Shown here in pieces: positions 46,653 through 55,366 of a DNA stretch of 64,000 nt. The notes below the pieces were generated by a model, which was not told where the DNA came from, searched no databases, and saw only the letters and a list, made by a program, of their open reading frames with translations. The position numbers and the translations under genes were made by a program. Source of the DNA: Sphingomonas hengshuiensis (lineage in GTDB: Bacteria; Pseudomonadota; Alphaproteobacteria; Sphingomonadales; Sphingomonadaceae); NCBI GenBank assembly GCA_003240755.1, contig QFNF01000005.1, forward strand, positions 50,160-114,159. The letters run 5' to 3'. How positions within the stretch are numbered: position 1 is the first letter of the stretch; every line of letters starts with the position of its first letter.

Positions 46653-47441
46653 TCAGGGCGCATTGCTTGATGTGTGCGCTGCATCATTGCAAGCCAAACC
46701 GCCCGATTCGGGGGCAACCGCGGCAATCAGGAACTCGATATTGCCCTCAGGACCGGTAATCGGGCTGCGCTCAACGCCCTCGACCCGCCAGCCGAGACCG
46801 GTCAACCACGCGGCGACGTCGGCACAGACCCGGTCATGGACGGCGGGATCGCGGACGACACCGCCCTTTCCCACCTCGTCGCGTCCCGCTTCGAACTGCG
46901 GCTTGATGAGCGCCAGCAGCCGTCCTGCGGGCTTCACGAAGCGCAGTGGCACGGCCAGCACCTTCGACAATGCAATGAAACTGGCGTCGCAGACGACCAG
47001 ATCGACCGCCTCGGGGATATGGGTATCGGTCAGCAGGCGTGCGCTCAACTGTTCCAGCACGACGACGCGCGGGTCCTGGCGCAGCTTCCACGCCAACTGG
47101 TTGGTCCCGCTGTCGACGGCATAGACGCGATCGGCGCCCCGGTCGAGCAGCACATCGGTGAAGCCGCCGGTCGACGATCCCACGTCGATCGCCACCGCCC
47201 CGGCGACGTCCCAGCCGAATTGGTCGAGCCCGTGTGCCAGCTTGATGCCGCCGCGCGAGACCCATGGATGGTCGCGACCGCGCACGTCCAAGGCGACATC
47301 GTCGGCGAACTGCTGTCCGGGCTTGTCCACCTTGCGATCGCCGGCGAACACCAGCCCGGCCATGATGAGCGCCTGCGCGCGCGTCCTGCTTTCGGCAAGG
47401 CCGCGATCGACGAGCATCTGATCCGCACGTTGTTTTGCCAT
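46653..47441 (-). CDS. tlyA: TlyA-type rRNA 2'-O-methyltransferase
   Basis: 262 residues. An S4 RNA-binding domain at the N-terminus (ADQMLVDRGLAESRTRAQAL, AGLVFAGDRKVDKPG) and an FtsJ-like methyltransferase domain (VSRGGIKLAHGL, AIDVGSSTGGFTDVLL with the SAM motif, VVCDASFIALSKVL, ALIKPQFEAGRDEVGKGGVV). The family methylates cytidines of 16S and/or 23S rRNA. It was historically called haemolysin A. In many bacteria it is next to dxs, as nearly here. Confidence 0.94.
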   Translation of the reverse strand: MAKQRADQMLVDRGLAESRTRAQALIMAGLVFAGDRKVDKPGQQFADDVALDVRGRDHPWVSRGGIKLAHGLDQFGWDVAGAVAIDVGSSTGGFTDVLLDRGADRVYAVDSGTNQLAWKLRQDPRVVVLEQLSARLLTDTHIPEAVDLVVCDASFIALSKVLAVPLRFVKPAGRLLALIKPQFEAGRDEVGKGGVVRDPAVHDRVCADVAAWLTGLGWRVEGVERSPITGPEGNIEFLIAAVAPESGGLACNDAAHTSSNAP

Positions 47442-47537
47442 GGCCCCGCATGGCCCGCCTTTCCATCGGTCGCAAGCCGTCATCACTTGGTCGATCGGCT
47501 ATTGCCTATCCATTAAGTAGGAATATGTTGGTCGACA

Positions 47538-47588
47538 GGAAGCCGGCCCGCCCCCCGATCCTACCCCTGAGCCGGCGGGCAGGCTTCC
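47538..47588. repeat. Long inverted repeat upstream of the RBBP9-like gene
   Basis: The arms GGAAGCC-G-GCCCGCC (47538-47552) and GGCGGGC-A-GGCTTCC (47574-47588) pair over 14 bases with one mismatch around a 21-base loop. It lies in the divergent region between tlyA and the hydrolase, and inside the likely hydrolase leader. No T-tract follows on either strand, so a terminator is unlikely. Confidence 0.55.
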
Positions 47589-47622
47589 AACGTTCCGAAC
47601 CACGATGCGCAGGAGAGCGACG

Positions 47623-48291
47623 ATGGGAAAATTCTCGACTCCCCCGACCAGTATGCCGACGGTGCTGACCGTACCCGGGCTGAACGGCTCCGGCCCGTCG
47701 CACTGGCAGACGCTGTGGGAACAATCGCGGCCCGACACGGCGCGCGTCGAGCTGGGACTATGGTCGCGGCCGCTTCGCAATGCCTGGGTGACGAAGCTGG
47801 ACCAGGCGATCCGGCAAGCGCAGGCGCCGGTCGTACTGGCCGCGCATTCGCTCGGCTGCCTTGCGGTGGCGTGGTGGGCGCAATTGTCGGGACAGCCCTA
47901 TGGCTGGCCGGTGGCGGGCGCGTTGCTGGTCGCGCCGGCCGATGTCGATCGTTCCGGCGCACCCGCCGAGTTGCAGGGGTTCGCCCCCACCCCGCGCTTC
48001 GCCCTGCCCTTTCCCTCGCTGGTCGTCGCGTCGACCGACGATCCGTGGGTTTCGATCGAACGTGCCCATTCGATGGCGGTCGACTGGGGCAGCCATTTCG
48101 TCGACGCCGGCGCGCAGGGGCATCTCAACGCGGCAAGCGGCATCGGCTGGTGGGAGGAGGGACAGGAACTGCTCGACCGGGTGATCGCCGCATCAGGCGA
48201 CGGCCATGGCCATGTCCGCCATCCGAGCGACGCGCGGTCGGTGCTGGCGATCAACGCGACCGATGCCGCACAGGGGCAATTCCTGCGCTAG
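47623..48291 (+). CDS. RBBP9/YdeN-family serine hydrolase
   Basis: 222 residues, an alpha/beta hydrolase of the RBBP9/YdeN family. Motifs: VPGLNGSGPSHWQTLWEQ, nucleophile elbow AHSLGCLAVAWWA, late Asp in VVASTDDPWVS, catalytic His in GAQGHLNAASGIG. All three catalytic residues are present. Substrates of bacterial members are mostly unknown. AGGAGAG lies before the ATG at 47623; the ATG at 47605 overlaps that site and is less likely. Confidence 0.9.
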   Translation: MGKFSTPPTSMPTVLTVPGLNGSGPSHWQTLWEQSRPDTARVELGLWSRPLRNAWVTKLDQAIRQAQAPVVLAAHSLGCLAVAWWAQLSGQPYGWPVAGALLVAPADVDRSGAPAELQGFAPTPRFALPFPSLVVASTDDPWVSIERAHSMAVDWGSHFVDAGAQGHLNAASGIGWWEEGQELLDRVIAASGDGHGHVRHPSDARSVLAINATDAAQGQFLR

Positions 48292-48716
48292 GCAGCCGGC
48301 TGCCGGTTCGATGCCGCCGCGACCGACTGGAGATAGACGGCCAGGTCGCGGACATCCTTCATCGACGGCAGTTCGACCGGATCGGCCGGGGTCGGCATCG
48401 CCCGTCCCAGCCGCTCCCAGGCCGCCTCGACCAGATCGGCGACCTCTTCGTCATCGATCATCAGGAACCGTGCCAAGTCGTCGTCGGGATGCGGCACGAC
48501 GCCTGCGCCATAACAAGGCGCGACCAGTTCGCGGGTCAGCGCCGCGACCGTCGGCGACACCCCGGCATCGGCCAGCATCGCGTCGCAGTCCGCCGCGCTC
48601 CAGCCCGCGCGATACGCCTTCGCCTCGCGAAACCGGCGCCACATCCGCCAGTTGAACCAGCCGAGCGCGACTACTGCCAGCGCGATGATCGCCGCAGCCT
48701 TCTGCACACCCGTCAT
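48288..48716 (-). CDS. Hypothetical membrane-anchored protein
   Basis: 142 residues; family not recognised. One N-terminal transmembrane helix ([17 protein letters not shown]) followed by a soluble domain with acidic [20 protein letters not shown] and helical ends. The start overlaps the dxs stop (ATGA) and the stop overlaps that of the convergent hydrolase gene. Coupling to dxs argues for a real gene; function unknown. Confidence 0.72.
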   Translation of the reverse strand: MTGVQKAAAIIALAVVALGWFNWRMWRRFREAKAYRAGWSAADCDAMLADAGVSPTVAALTRELVAPCYGAGVVPHPDDDLARFLMIDDEEVADLVEAAWERLGRAMPTPADPVELPSMKDVRDLAVYLQSVAAASNRQPAA

Positions 48717-50635
48717 GCGCGGACTTCGGCGGCTCCACTCTCGTTCCAGCGCAGCGCGTGCAGCACGGTATCGACGATCTGCGGCGCGTTGAGGCCGGCT
48801 TCGTCATATTGCTTCTGCGGGCTGTCCTGATCCTGGAAGCTGTCGGGCAGGCGCATCGTGCGCAGTTTGAGGCCGGCGTCGATCAGGCCGGTGTCGCTGG
48901 CAAAGGTCAGGACATGCGCGCCGAGGCCGCCGACCGCCCCCTCCTCGACCGTCACCGCGACCTCGTGGCTGGTCAGCAGGCGGCGGATCAGCGCTTCGTC
49001 GAGCGGCTTGGCGAAGCGCAGGTCGGCGACCGTCGTCGACAGCCCCTTCGCCTCCAGCGCATCGGCGGCCTTGAGCGCCTCTTCCAGGCGGGTGCCCAGC
49101 GACAGGATCGCGACCTTGTGCCCTTCGCGGACCAGCCGGCCCTTGCCGATCTCCAGCTTCTGCGGAACGTCCGGCAGCGCGACGCCGACGCCGCCCCCGC
49201 GCGGATAGCGCACCGCGATCGGCCCCGAATCATGTTCGGCGGCGGTATAGGTCATGTGGACCAGTTCGGCTTCGTCCGCCGGGGCCATCACCACCATGTT
49301 GGGCAACGTGGCGAGATAGGTCACGTCGAAGCTGCCGGCATGGGTCGCGCCGTCCGCCCCGACAAGGCCCGCGCGGTCGATCGCGAAGCGCACCGGCAGG
49401 TTCTGGATGCAGACGTCGTGGACGACCTGGTCGTAGGCGCGCTGCAGGAAGGTCGAATAGATCGCACAGAACGGCCGCATCCCCTGCGCCGCGAGGCCGG
49501 CGGCGAAGGTCACGGCGTGCTGTTCGGCGATGCCGACGTCGAAGAAACGGCGGGGGTGCTCCTGCGCGAAGCGGTCGAGCCCGGTGCCCGAGGGCATCGC
49601 GGCGGTGATCGCACAGATGCGGTCGTCGCGTTCGGCCAGCCTGCTCAGCGTATGGCCGAACACGTTCTGATATTGCGGCGGGCCTGCCGGCGCCTTCACC
49701 TGCGTACCGGTGATGACGTCGAATTTCTGCACGCCGTGATATTTGTCGGCCGCCGCCTCGGCCGGGCCATAGCCCTTGCCCTTCTTGGTCACGACATGGA
49801 CGAGGATCGGGCCTTCCTCCGCATCGCGGACATTTTCGAGCACCGGGATCAGATGGTCGAGATTATGGCCGTCGATCGGACCGACATAATAGAAGCCCAG
49901 CTCCTCGAACAGGGTGCCGCCGGTCGCCATGCCGCGGGCGAATTCGTCCGTTTTGCGCGCGGCGGTGTGGAGCGGGCGCGGCAGGCGGCGGGCGATCCGC
50001 TTGAGCGCCTCGCGCAGCCCCAGGAACTCGCGGCTCGACACGATGCGCGACAGATACGCCGACAGGCCACCGACCGGCGGGGCGATCGACATGTCGTTGT
50101 CGTTGAGGATGACGACGAGGCGATTGCCGGCCTGTTCGGCGTTGTTCATCGCCTCATACGCCATGCCCGCCGACATCGCCCCGTCCCCGATGACGGCGAT
50201 GCCCTTGCCGGGCGTCCCGGCGACCTTGTTGGCGACGGCGAAACCCAGCGCCGCGGAGATCGAGGTGGAGGAATGCGCCGCGCCGAACGGGTCGTATTCG
50301 CTCTCGCTGCGCTTGGTGAAGCCCGACAGCCCCCCGCCCTGCCGCAGCGTCCGGATACGATCGCGACGGCCGGTCAGGATCTTGTGCGGATAGCATTGGT
50401 GGCCGACGTCCCACACCAGCCGGTCGGCGGGCGTGTCGAACACATAATGGATCGCGACGGTCAGTTCGACGACGCCCAGCCCGGAGCCGAGATGGCCGCC
50501 GGTGGTGCCGACCGCGCTGATCGTTTCCTGCCGCAGTTCGTCGGCGAGTTGCCGCAAGTCACCGGGTGCCAGCTTGCGAAGGTCGGCGGGCGTGTGAACG
50601 GTGTCGAGCAGCGGCGTGCTAAGTAGATCGGCCAT
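48713..50635 (-). CDS. dxs: 1-deoxy-D-xylulose-5-phosphate synthase
   Basis: 640 residues. ThDP enzyme joining pyruvate and glyceraldehyde 3-phosphate, first step of the MEP isoprenoid route. Motifs: [49 protein letters not shown] with [10 protein letters not shown], and the transketolase domain [18 protein letters not shown] and [15 protein letters not shown]. The ATG at 50635 is used; a GTG codon precedes it directly. Supplies carotenoid and quinone synthesis in this type of organism. Confidence 0.97.
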   Translation of the reverse strand: MADLLSTPLLDTVHTPADLRKLAPGDLRQLADELRQETISAVGTTGGHLGSGLGVVELTVAIHYVFDTPADRLVWDVGHQCYPHKILTGRRDRIRTLRQGGGLSGFTKRSESEYDPFGAAHSSTSISAALGFAVANKVAGTPGKGIAVIGDGAMSAGMAYEAMNNAEQAGNRLVVILNDNDMSIAPPVGGLSAYLSRIVSSREFLGLREALKRIARRLPRPLHTAARKTDEFARGMATGGTLFEELGFYYVGPIDGHNLDHLIPVLENVRDAEEGPILVHVVTKKGKGYGPAEAAADKYHGVQKFDVITGTQVKAPAGPPQYQNVFGHTLSRLAERDDRICAITAAMPSGTGLDRFAQEHPRRFFDVGIAEQHAVTFAAGLAAQGMRPFCAIYSTFLQRAYDQVVHDVCIQNLPVRFAIDRAGLVGADGATHAGSFDVTYLATLPNMVVMAPADEAELVHMTYTAAEHDSGPIAVRYPRGGGVGVALPDVPQKLEIGKGRLVREGHKVAILSLGTRLEEALKAADALEAKGLSTTVADLRFAKPLDEALIRRLLTSHEVAVTVEEGAVGGLGAHVLTFASDTGLIDAGLKLRTMRLPDSFQDQDSPQKQYDEAGLNAPQIVDTVLHALRWNESGAAEVRA

Positions 50636-50722
50636 CACCGCTGCCTAGCGCAGCCCGGACCCACTGTCGATTGCCGGCACGTGTCCGACCGGACAAACCC
50701 CCCATCCGGTTCAGAAAAAGCG

Positions 50723-51184
50723 TCAGTCCCCGTTGCAATCCGCACAGGTCCCGCGCACTTCGATCACCGGACGCACCGGCGTGAACCCGGCACCCGTCGC
50801 CGCGTTGCGGACGGTGCCGGTGATCTTGTCGTCATCGATATGCGTCGTCTGTCCGCAGCGGTCGCAGACGAGGAAGATGCAGTCGTGCAGACAGTCGGGA
50901 TGGGTGTTCGCGAGATAGGCGTTGGCGCTTTCCACCCGGCGCGCGAGGTTCGCATTCACGAACAGGTCGAGGATGCGATAGACGCTGTTGGGCGCCACCC
51001 GCCGCCCCTGCGCCTTCGACACGGCATCGGCAATGTCATAGGCGGAGGCAGGTTTGTCGAACGAGGCGAGCACGTCGAAGATGCTGGCGCGCATCGCCGT
51101 CCATTGTTCGCCGGCGCGGGTCAGCGCCGTCTCCGCCGCCTTGTTCCATGCGGCCCCATGTCGTTCGTGATGTTCGTGCGCCAT
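50723..51184 (-). CDS. zur: Fur-family regulator, probably zinc-responsive Zur
   Basis: 153 residues. Fur fold with winged helix (KPASAYDIADAVSKAQGRRV, PNSVYRILDLFVNANLARRV), the His-rich start MAHEHHERH, the regulatory segment HPDCLHDCIFLVCDRCG and the C-terminal CADCNGD. The two CxxC pairs form the structural zinc site. The long N-terminus and sequence are closer to Zur than to Fur. It follows a MerC-type gene on the same strand with a possible Zur box before that gene, which suggests autoregulation. Confidence 0.87.
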   Translation of the reverse strand: MAHEHHERHGAAWNKAAETALTRAGEQWTAMRASIFDVLASFDKPASAYDIADAVSKAQGRRVAPNSVYRILDLFVNANLARRVESANAYLANTHPDCLHDCIFLVCDRCGQTTHIDDDKITGTVRNAATGAGFTPVRPVIEVRGTCADCNGD

Positions 51185-51248
51185 GGTTGTGAGATAGGCA
51201 ACCCGGCCGATCGCGACAAGCGGCTCGGCAGCCGGCGCTGCGGCCGGG

Positions 51249-51629
51249 TCAGCAGCCGGCGCGACGGTTGAGATAATGGCCGAACGCCAGCAGGCCGACG
51301 CCGGTCAGCGTCGCCATGGCTTCGGGCACGCCGTGCGGCAGGGTCAGCGCCAGCGCCATGATGCCGAGCCCGATGCCGCCGACCGCCGTCGGCAGACGCT
51401 GGCCATGGCGCAGATAGCCCGCCCCCAGCGCGACGACGCCCAGCAGCACCGCGAGCATCAGGCCGATTTCGTGGATCGCCGGGTGCAGCAGCGCACCGCC
51501 GACCGATGCCAGCAGCGCCATGACCGCGATCGTCGCGACGCAATGCACCGCGCACAGGGCCGACAGCAGGATGCCGGCCCGGTCGAGGCGACCTTCGTGC
51601 AACCAGGATCGGGCGGTGGAACTGCGCAT
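51249..51629 (-). CDS. MerC-family membrane protein
   Basis: 126 residues, four predicted transmembrane helices. Signature near the start: GILLSALCAVHCVATIAVMA with the Cys pair (ALCAVHC) typical of the MerC mercury-transport family; the end has FGHYLNRRAGC. There is no mer resistance operon here; the partner is zur, so transport of zinc or another thiophilic metal is more likely, by inference. The start at 51629 has AGGG six bases upstream; in-frame ATGs at 51647 and 51677 are alternatives, the latter lying within the possible Zur site. Confidence 0.83.
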   Translation of the reverse strand: MRSSTARSWLHEGRLDRAGILLSALCAVHCVATIAVMALLASVGGALLHPAIHEIGLMLAVLLGVVALGAGYLRHGQRLPTAVGGIGLGIMALALTLPHGVPEAMATLTGVGLLAFGHYLNRRAGC

Positions 51630-51655
51630 GGCGACCCTATGCCGCATATCGCGCG

Positions 51656-51670
51656 AAGTTACAACATATC
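51656..51670 (-). promoter_or_regulatory. Possible Zur operator before merC-zur
   Basis: On the minus strand the sequence reads GATATGTTGTAACTT, one good half and one partial half of the ATGTTATAACAT-type palindrome bound by alphaproteobacterial Zur. It lies just upstream of the MerC-type gene. The similarity is seen; binding is inferred. Confidence 0.4.
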
Positions 51671-51832
51671 GCTTCATGCCCGGGGTAACGATGCGCGCGT
51701 GGATCGGTTCGACCGGTTCGCGGAAATGTCGGCAAGGCGGGTTGGCGGGCGGACGAAACGGGCGTGGCGGGTCGAACGGAAAGGCCCCGTCCGCCCCGCC
51801 GCGGACCAAACGCCCGTGGCGCGTGCCGGCGG

Positions 51833-52099
51833 CTACCGTTTGCGCGTCACCATCAGGTCCGGCTTTTTCGGCGGCTTCCACCCCATGGGCGGCTCGACGC
51901 GCTGTCGGCTGGTCCCCAACCCCATCGCGCCGGGTTGCTGTCGGGTCAGCCCCGCCGTGTCGGCCGCCGACGCTTCCGCGACATCGGCGCCGCCGCGCAA
52001 CAGGTTGATCCGGTCGCGCAACCGCGAGGCCGTTTCGAAATCCATCGCGGCGGCGGCCGCTTCCATCTGCTCGCGCAGGACGTCGATCGGATCGGTCAT
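51833..52099 (-). CDS. Small UvrB/UvrC-motif (UVR) protein
   Basis: 88 residues. A UVR helical hairpin spans residues 5-38 (VLREQMEAAAAAMDFETAS and RLRDRINLLRGG), the element by which UvrB and UvrC interact. The C-terminal half is Pro- and Lys-rich (MGWKPPKKPDLMVTRKR) and seems disordered. Such stand-alone proteins are common in sphingomonads; they may interact with repair or stress proteins such as Clp partners, but the role is not known. Confidence 0.83.
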   Translation of the reverse strand: MTDPIDVLREQMEAAAAAMDFETASRLRDRINLLRGGADVAEASAADTAGLTRQQPGAMGLGTSRQRVEPPMGWKPPKKPDLMVTRKR

Positions 52100-52130
52100 C
52101 GGGCATCAACGCACGACGGCGCCGGACGGA

Positions 52131-52445
52131 TCATCGCCAGTCGAACGTGAGCGGCGCCTCGCGAAACGCGAAGCGATCGAGGTGGCGGGCGACCGCCCCC
52201 TTCAGCGCGTCGAGCTGTTCGGCGGAGGTCGCATCGATCCGCACGGTCAGCGCGTCGCCGGCATCGAACGTCACCAGCGCATCGCCCGGATGGTCGGCGC
52301 CGCGCGCGTCGCGCGGAAAGACGACGGTGCCGTGGCCAGCGTCGAACTCGACCGTCAGATTATGCTGCCAATGCTTGCACAATTGCTGGAGATAACGGCT
52401 GGCATTGGCCGTCGGCACGATCGCGGTGGTGGTGAAATCGCTCAT
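52131..52445 (-). CDS. DUF2218 domain protein
   Basis: 104 residues. Pattern of DUF2218: TANASRYLQQLCKHWQHNL, GTVVFP, ALTVRIDATSAEQLDALKGA, and the ending HLDRFAFREAPLTFDW. DUF2218 often occurs fused or next to siderophore-interacting FAD proteins. Here it is coupled to a YqjI-like PadR regulator (four-base overlap), which suggests a role in iron or nickel handling. Confidence 0.87.
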   Translation of the reverse strand: MSDFTTTAIVPTANASRYLQQLCKHWQHNLTVEFDAGHGTVVFPRDARGADHPGDALVTFDAGDALTVRIDATSAEQLDALKGAVARHLDRFAFREAPLTFDWR

Positions 52446-52993
52446 ATCCGTTCGACCTTCTGTGCTGCTTCGTCGAGAATCGCGGCAACGGCGTGAAGGG
52501 TGTCGGCATCGACATTCTCCCCCGACAGCCGGTGGTGGAGCGCGGCGCGCAGATTGGCGCGGGCGCGGTGGATGGGTCCGGCATCGGTCCGCGCGCGATG
52601 TTCGCCCAGCGCGGTCAGCCGCGCGAAGAGGTCGGCGACCTGTTCGCCATCCTGTGCCAGTTGCGCGGTGCCCGCCCCGGTCACGGCGAACAGCTTGCGC
52701 GTGCCCTCGCTGGCCTGTTCCTCGATCAGCCCCATGTCGGTCAGCAGGGTAAGCGTCGGGTAAACGACGCCGGGGCTTGGTGCATAGGCCCCGCCCGTCC
52801 GCGCTTCGACCGCGCGGATCAGGTCATAGCCGTGGCGTGGCGCCTCCGCGATCAGCGCCAGCAGCACCAGCTTCAGTTCGTCGCCGCCCAGCACCCGGCC
52901 GCGCGGACCACCGCCGTGGCGACCGCCATGCCGTCCGCGACCGCCCATCCCCGGACCGCCGGTCCACGAGGCATATCCCATTCCAAATCGCAT
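52442..52993 (-). CDS. PadR-family regulator, YqjI-like
   Basis: 183 residues. PadR winged helix: GDELKLVLLALIAEAPRHGY, then YAPSPGVVYPTLTLLTDMGL and GTRKLFAVTGAG, followed by C-terminal dimerisation helices. The first 38 residues are rich in Gly, His and Arg (GMGGRGRHGGRHGGGPRGR), comparable with the metal-binding N-terminus of E. coli YqjI, a nickel/iron-responsive PadR protein. YqjI has Cys residues there; this one has none. The start MRFGMGYASW at 52993 has GGAG seven bases upstream. A repeated palindromic operator lies directly before it. Confidence 0.88.
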   Translation of the reverse strand: MRFGMGYASWTGGPGMGGRGRHGGRHGGGPRGRVLGGDELKLVLLALIAEAPRHGYDLIRAVEARTGGAYAPSPGVVYPTLTLLTDMGLIEEQASEGTRKLFAVTGAGTAQLAQDGEQVADLFARLTALGEHRARTDAGPIHRARANLRAALHHRLSGENVDADTLHAVAAILDEAAQKVERI

Positions 52994-53003
52994 TGTCGTC
53001 TCC

Positions 53004-53034
53004 GATATATCTTGCACACAAAGATATATCTTGC
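53004..53034. promoter_or_regulatory. Repeated palindromic operator before padR
   Basis: Two exact copies of GATATATCTTGC (53004-53015 and 53023-53034), 19 bases apart start to start. Each contains the palindrome GATATATC, and the second sits in AAGATATATCTT, a perfect 12-base palindrome. It lies 11-41 bases upstream of the padR start in an otherwise GC-rich region, as expected for an autoregulatory PadR site. It could also affect the divergent rarA. Confidence 0.6.
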
Positions 53035-53090
53035 TCCGCTGCCTGCAAGAGGTGGTTTCGGCATTTTTCGCGAGCCCCTATATTGGTGCC

Positions 53091-54398
53091 ATGGCCGACC
53101 TCTTCGCCGATTTCGCCCCGCCCCCGCCGGACACGCCGATCGGCGGACCGCTGGCCGACCGACTGCGCCCGGCCGCCCTGACCGAGGTGGTGGGGCAAGC
53201 GCATCTCACCGGGCCGGACGGTGCGATCGGGCGAATGGTCGCGGCGGGGAAGCTGTCGTCGATGATCCTGTGGGGACCGCCGGGCACGGGCAAGACGACG
53301 ATCGCCCGGCTGCTGGCCGATGCGGTGGGCCTGCGCTATGCCCAGATCTCGGCGGTATTTTCCGGCGTCGCCGATCTGAAGAAGGTGTTTGCCGAAGCGC
53401 GCGACCATGCGCGGATCGGCAAGCGAACCCTTTTGTTCGTGGATGAGATCCACCGGTTCAACCGTGCGCAGCAGGACGGTTTCCTGCCCTATGTCGAGGA
53501 CGGCACCGTCACGCTGGTCGGGGCGACGACCGAGAATCCGTCGTTCGAGCTGAACGCCGCGCTGCTCAGCCGGGCGCAGGTCCTGATCCTCCACCGGCTG
53601 GGTGCCGCCGCGCTCGACGAGCTGCTGTCGCGCAGCGAAGCGATGGAGGGACGCCCCCTGCCGCTCGACGACGCGGCCCGTGCGGCATTGGTGGCCAGCG
53701 CGGATGGCGACGGGCGGTTCCTGCTGAACCAGGCGGAGACACTGTTTTCGATCCGGTTGCCCGAACCGCTCGACCCCGCGGGGCTGTCGACGCTGCTGCA
53801 GCGGCGGGTCGCGGTGTACGACAAGGACCGCGAAGGGCATTACAACCTGATCTCCGCGCTGCACAAATCGCTGCGCGGATCGGACCCGCAGGCCGCGCTC
53901 TACTATATGGCGCGCATGCTGACCGCGGGCGAGGAACCGCTGTACGTGCTGCGGCGGCTGACGCGGTTCGCCAGCGAGGATATCGGCCTTGCCGATCCGC
54001 AGGCGCTGGTCCAGTGCCTCGCGGCCAGGGACGCGTACGAGTTTCTCGGCAGTCCGGAGGGCGAGCTGGCGATCGTGCAGGCGTGCCTGTACCTCGCCAC
54101 GGCGCCCAAATCGAATGCGGCGTACATGGCGCAGAAGGCCGCGTTCCGCACGGCGCGCGAGACGGGGTCGCTGATGCCGCCGCCATCGATCCTGAACGCG
54201 CCGACCCGGCTGATGCAGGATATCGGCTATGGCAAGGGCTATGCCTATGACCACGACCAGGCCGACGGATTTTCGGGCGCGAACTACTGGCCCGAGGAAA
54301 TGACGGCGCAGCGCTTCTACGAACCGACCGGGCGCGGGTTCGAGCAACGGATCGCGGAACGGATGGCATGGTGGGACGAACGCCGCCAGACGTCGTGA
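53091..54398 (+). CDS. rarA: Replication-associated recombination protein A (MgsA/RarA)
   Basis: 435 residues. AAA+ ATPase of the clamp-loader-like RarA/WRNIP1 family, acting at stalled replication forks. Walker A ILWGPPGTGKTTIARLLA near residue 65, Walker B LLFVDEIHRFN, sensor 1 GATTENPSFELNAALLSR, and the MgsA C-terminal tetramerisation part (FASEDIGLADPQAL, APKSNAAYMA). The start MADLFADF at 53091; 20 further upstream codons in frame cross the padR control region. The stop overlaps the next gene as GTGA. Confidence 0.96.
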   Translation: MADLFADFAPPPPDTPIGGPLADRLRPAALTEVVGQAHLTGPDGAIGRMVAAGKLSSMILWGPPGTGKTTIARLLADAVGLRYAQISAVFSGVADLKKVFAEARDHARIGKRTLLFVDEIHRFNRAQQDGFLPYVEDGTVTLVGATTENPSFELNAALLSRAQVLILHRLGAAALDELLSRSEAMEGRPLPLDDAARAALVASADGDGRFLLNQAETLFSIRLPEPLDPAGLSTLLQRRVAVYDKDREGHYNLISALHKSLRGSDPQAALYYMARMLTAGEEPLYVLRRLTRFASEDIGLADPQALVQCLAARDAYEFLGSPEGELAIVQACLYLATAPKSNAAYMAQKAAFRTARETGSLMPPPSILNAPTRLMQDIGYGKGYAYDHDQADGFSGANYWPEEMTAQRFYEPTGRGFEQRIAERMAWWDERRQTS

Positions 54399-55261
54399 CC
54401 CGCCGCTTCACCCGGTTCGCCGCGATCGACTGGTCGGGACAGGCGGTCGCGCGGCCCAGCGGACTGGCGGTCGCCGAGCGGATCGATGGCGCGCCGACGC
54501 TGGTCACGCGCGACGGCGGCTGGTCGCGCGGCGCGGTCCTCGACTGGCTGGCGGCGCTGGCCGACGACGGTGCCGACATGCTGATCGGGCTGGACCTGTC
54601 GCCCGCGCTGCCCTTTGTCGATCGCGGGAGTTACTTCCCCGGCTGGGCGGCGTCGCCGGGCGATGCACGGGCGTTATGGGCGATGGTCGATGCGGTGGCG
54701 CTGGGCGACCCGCATCTCGCGGCGACGTCGGTGGTGGAGCATGACGCCTTGTCGCGCCATTTCCGGCGGCAGCGGATGTGCGGCGACCTGTTCGGTACGG
54801 GACGCGGGCGGTTGCGGGTGTGCGAGGAGCGGCAACTGGCGGCGGACCTGTCGCCCACTAGCTGCTTCAACCTCGTCGGCGCGGCGCAGGTCGGCAAGTC
54901 GAGCCTGACCGGCATGCGCGTGCTGCACCGGCTGGGCGGCAGGGTGCCGATATGGCCGTTCGATCCGGTGCCGGACACCGGGCCGGTCCTGGTCGAAATC
55001 TACACGACGATCGCGGCGCGGGCAGCGGGAGTACGCAGGGGCCGCAGCAAGCTGCGCGATGCGGAGTCGCTCGACACGGCGCTCGGGATGCTGGGCAGCC
55101 GGCCGCACGTGCCGATCGGGCGCTACGACGATCATGCCACCGATGCGCTGCTGGGTGCGGCATGGCTGCACATGGTGGCCGGGGATGCGACGCTGTGGCG
55201 GCCGGCGGCGCTGACGCCCGAGGTCGCGCGGACCGAGGGGTGGACGTTCGGGGTCAGGTGA
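54395..55261 (+). CDS. Predicted RNase H-like (DUF429-type) protein coupled to rarA
   Basis: 288 residues from a GTG that overlaps the rarA stop (GTGA); an ATG at 54368 is an alternative. The layout fits the RNase H-like fold of DUF429: Asp12 in FAAIDWSGQ, Asp67 in LIGLDLSPALPF, Glu201 in VLVEIYTT and an Asp cluster 245-250 in YDDHATDALLGAAW. These acidic positions would form a two-metal nuclease site, but activity is unproven for the family. Middle region: FRRQRMCGDLFGTGRGRLRV, CFNLVGAAQVGKSS. Translation linked to RarA suggests a DNA-repair connection, by inference only. Confidence 0.75.
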   Translation: MTRRFTRFAAIDWSGQAVARPSGLAVAERIDGAPTLVTRDGGWSRGAVLDWLAALADDGADMLIGLDLSPALPFVDRGSYFPGWAASPGDARALWAMVDAVALGDPHLAATSVVEHDALSRHFRRQRMCGDLFGTGRGRLRVCEERQLAADLSPTSCFNLVGAAQVGKSSLTGMRVLHRLGGRVPIWPFDPVPDTGPVLVEIYTTIAARAAGVRRGRSKLRDAESLDTALGMLGSRPHVPIGRYDDHATDALLGAAWLHMVAGDATLWRPAALTPEVARTEGWTFGVR

Positions 55262-55366
55262 CGGCGACTCGTCCTCCTTGCCGGAGGGACGGACGGGGGT
55301 TGCGGGTCCGTCCGATCCGGCAGGCGTTGTGTTGCGCCACACCGCTTGGTAGATGGCTCGCGGCGT

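Noticed and set aside
53004..53034. Two direct repeats as a possible CRISPR remnant
   Set aside because: Only two 12-base copies with a 7-base gap, directly at a regulator promoter; no cas genes.
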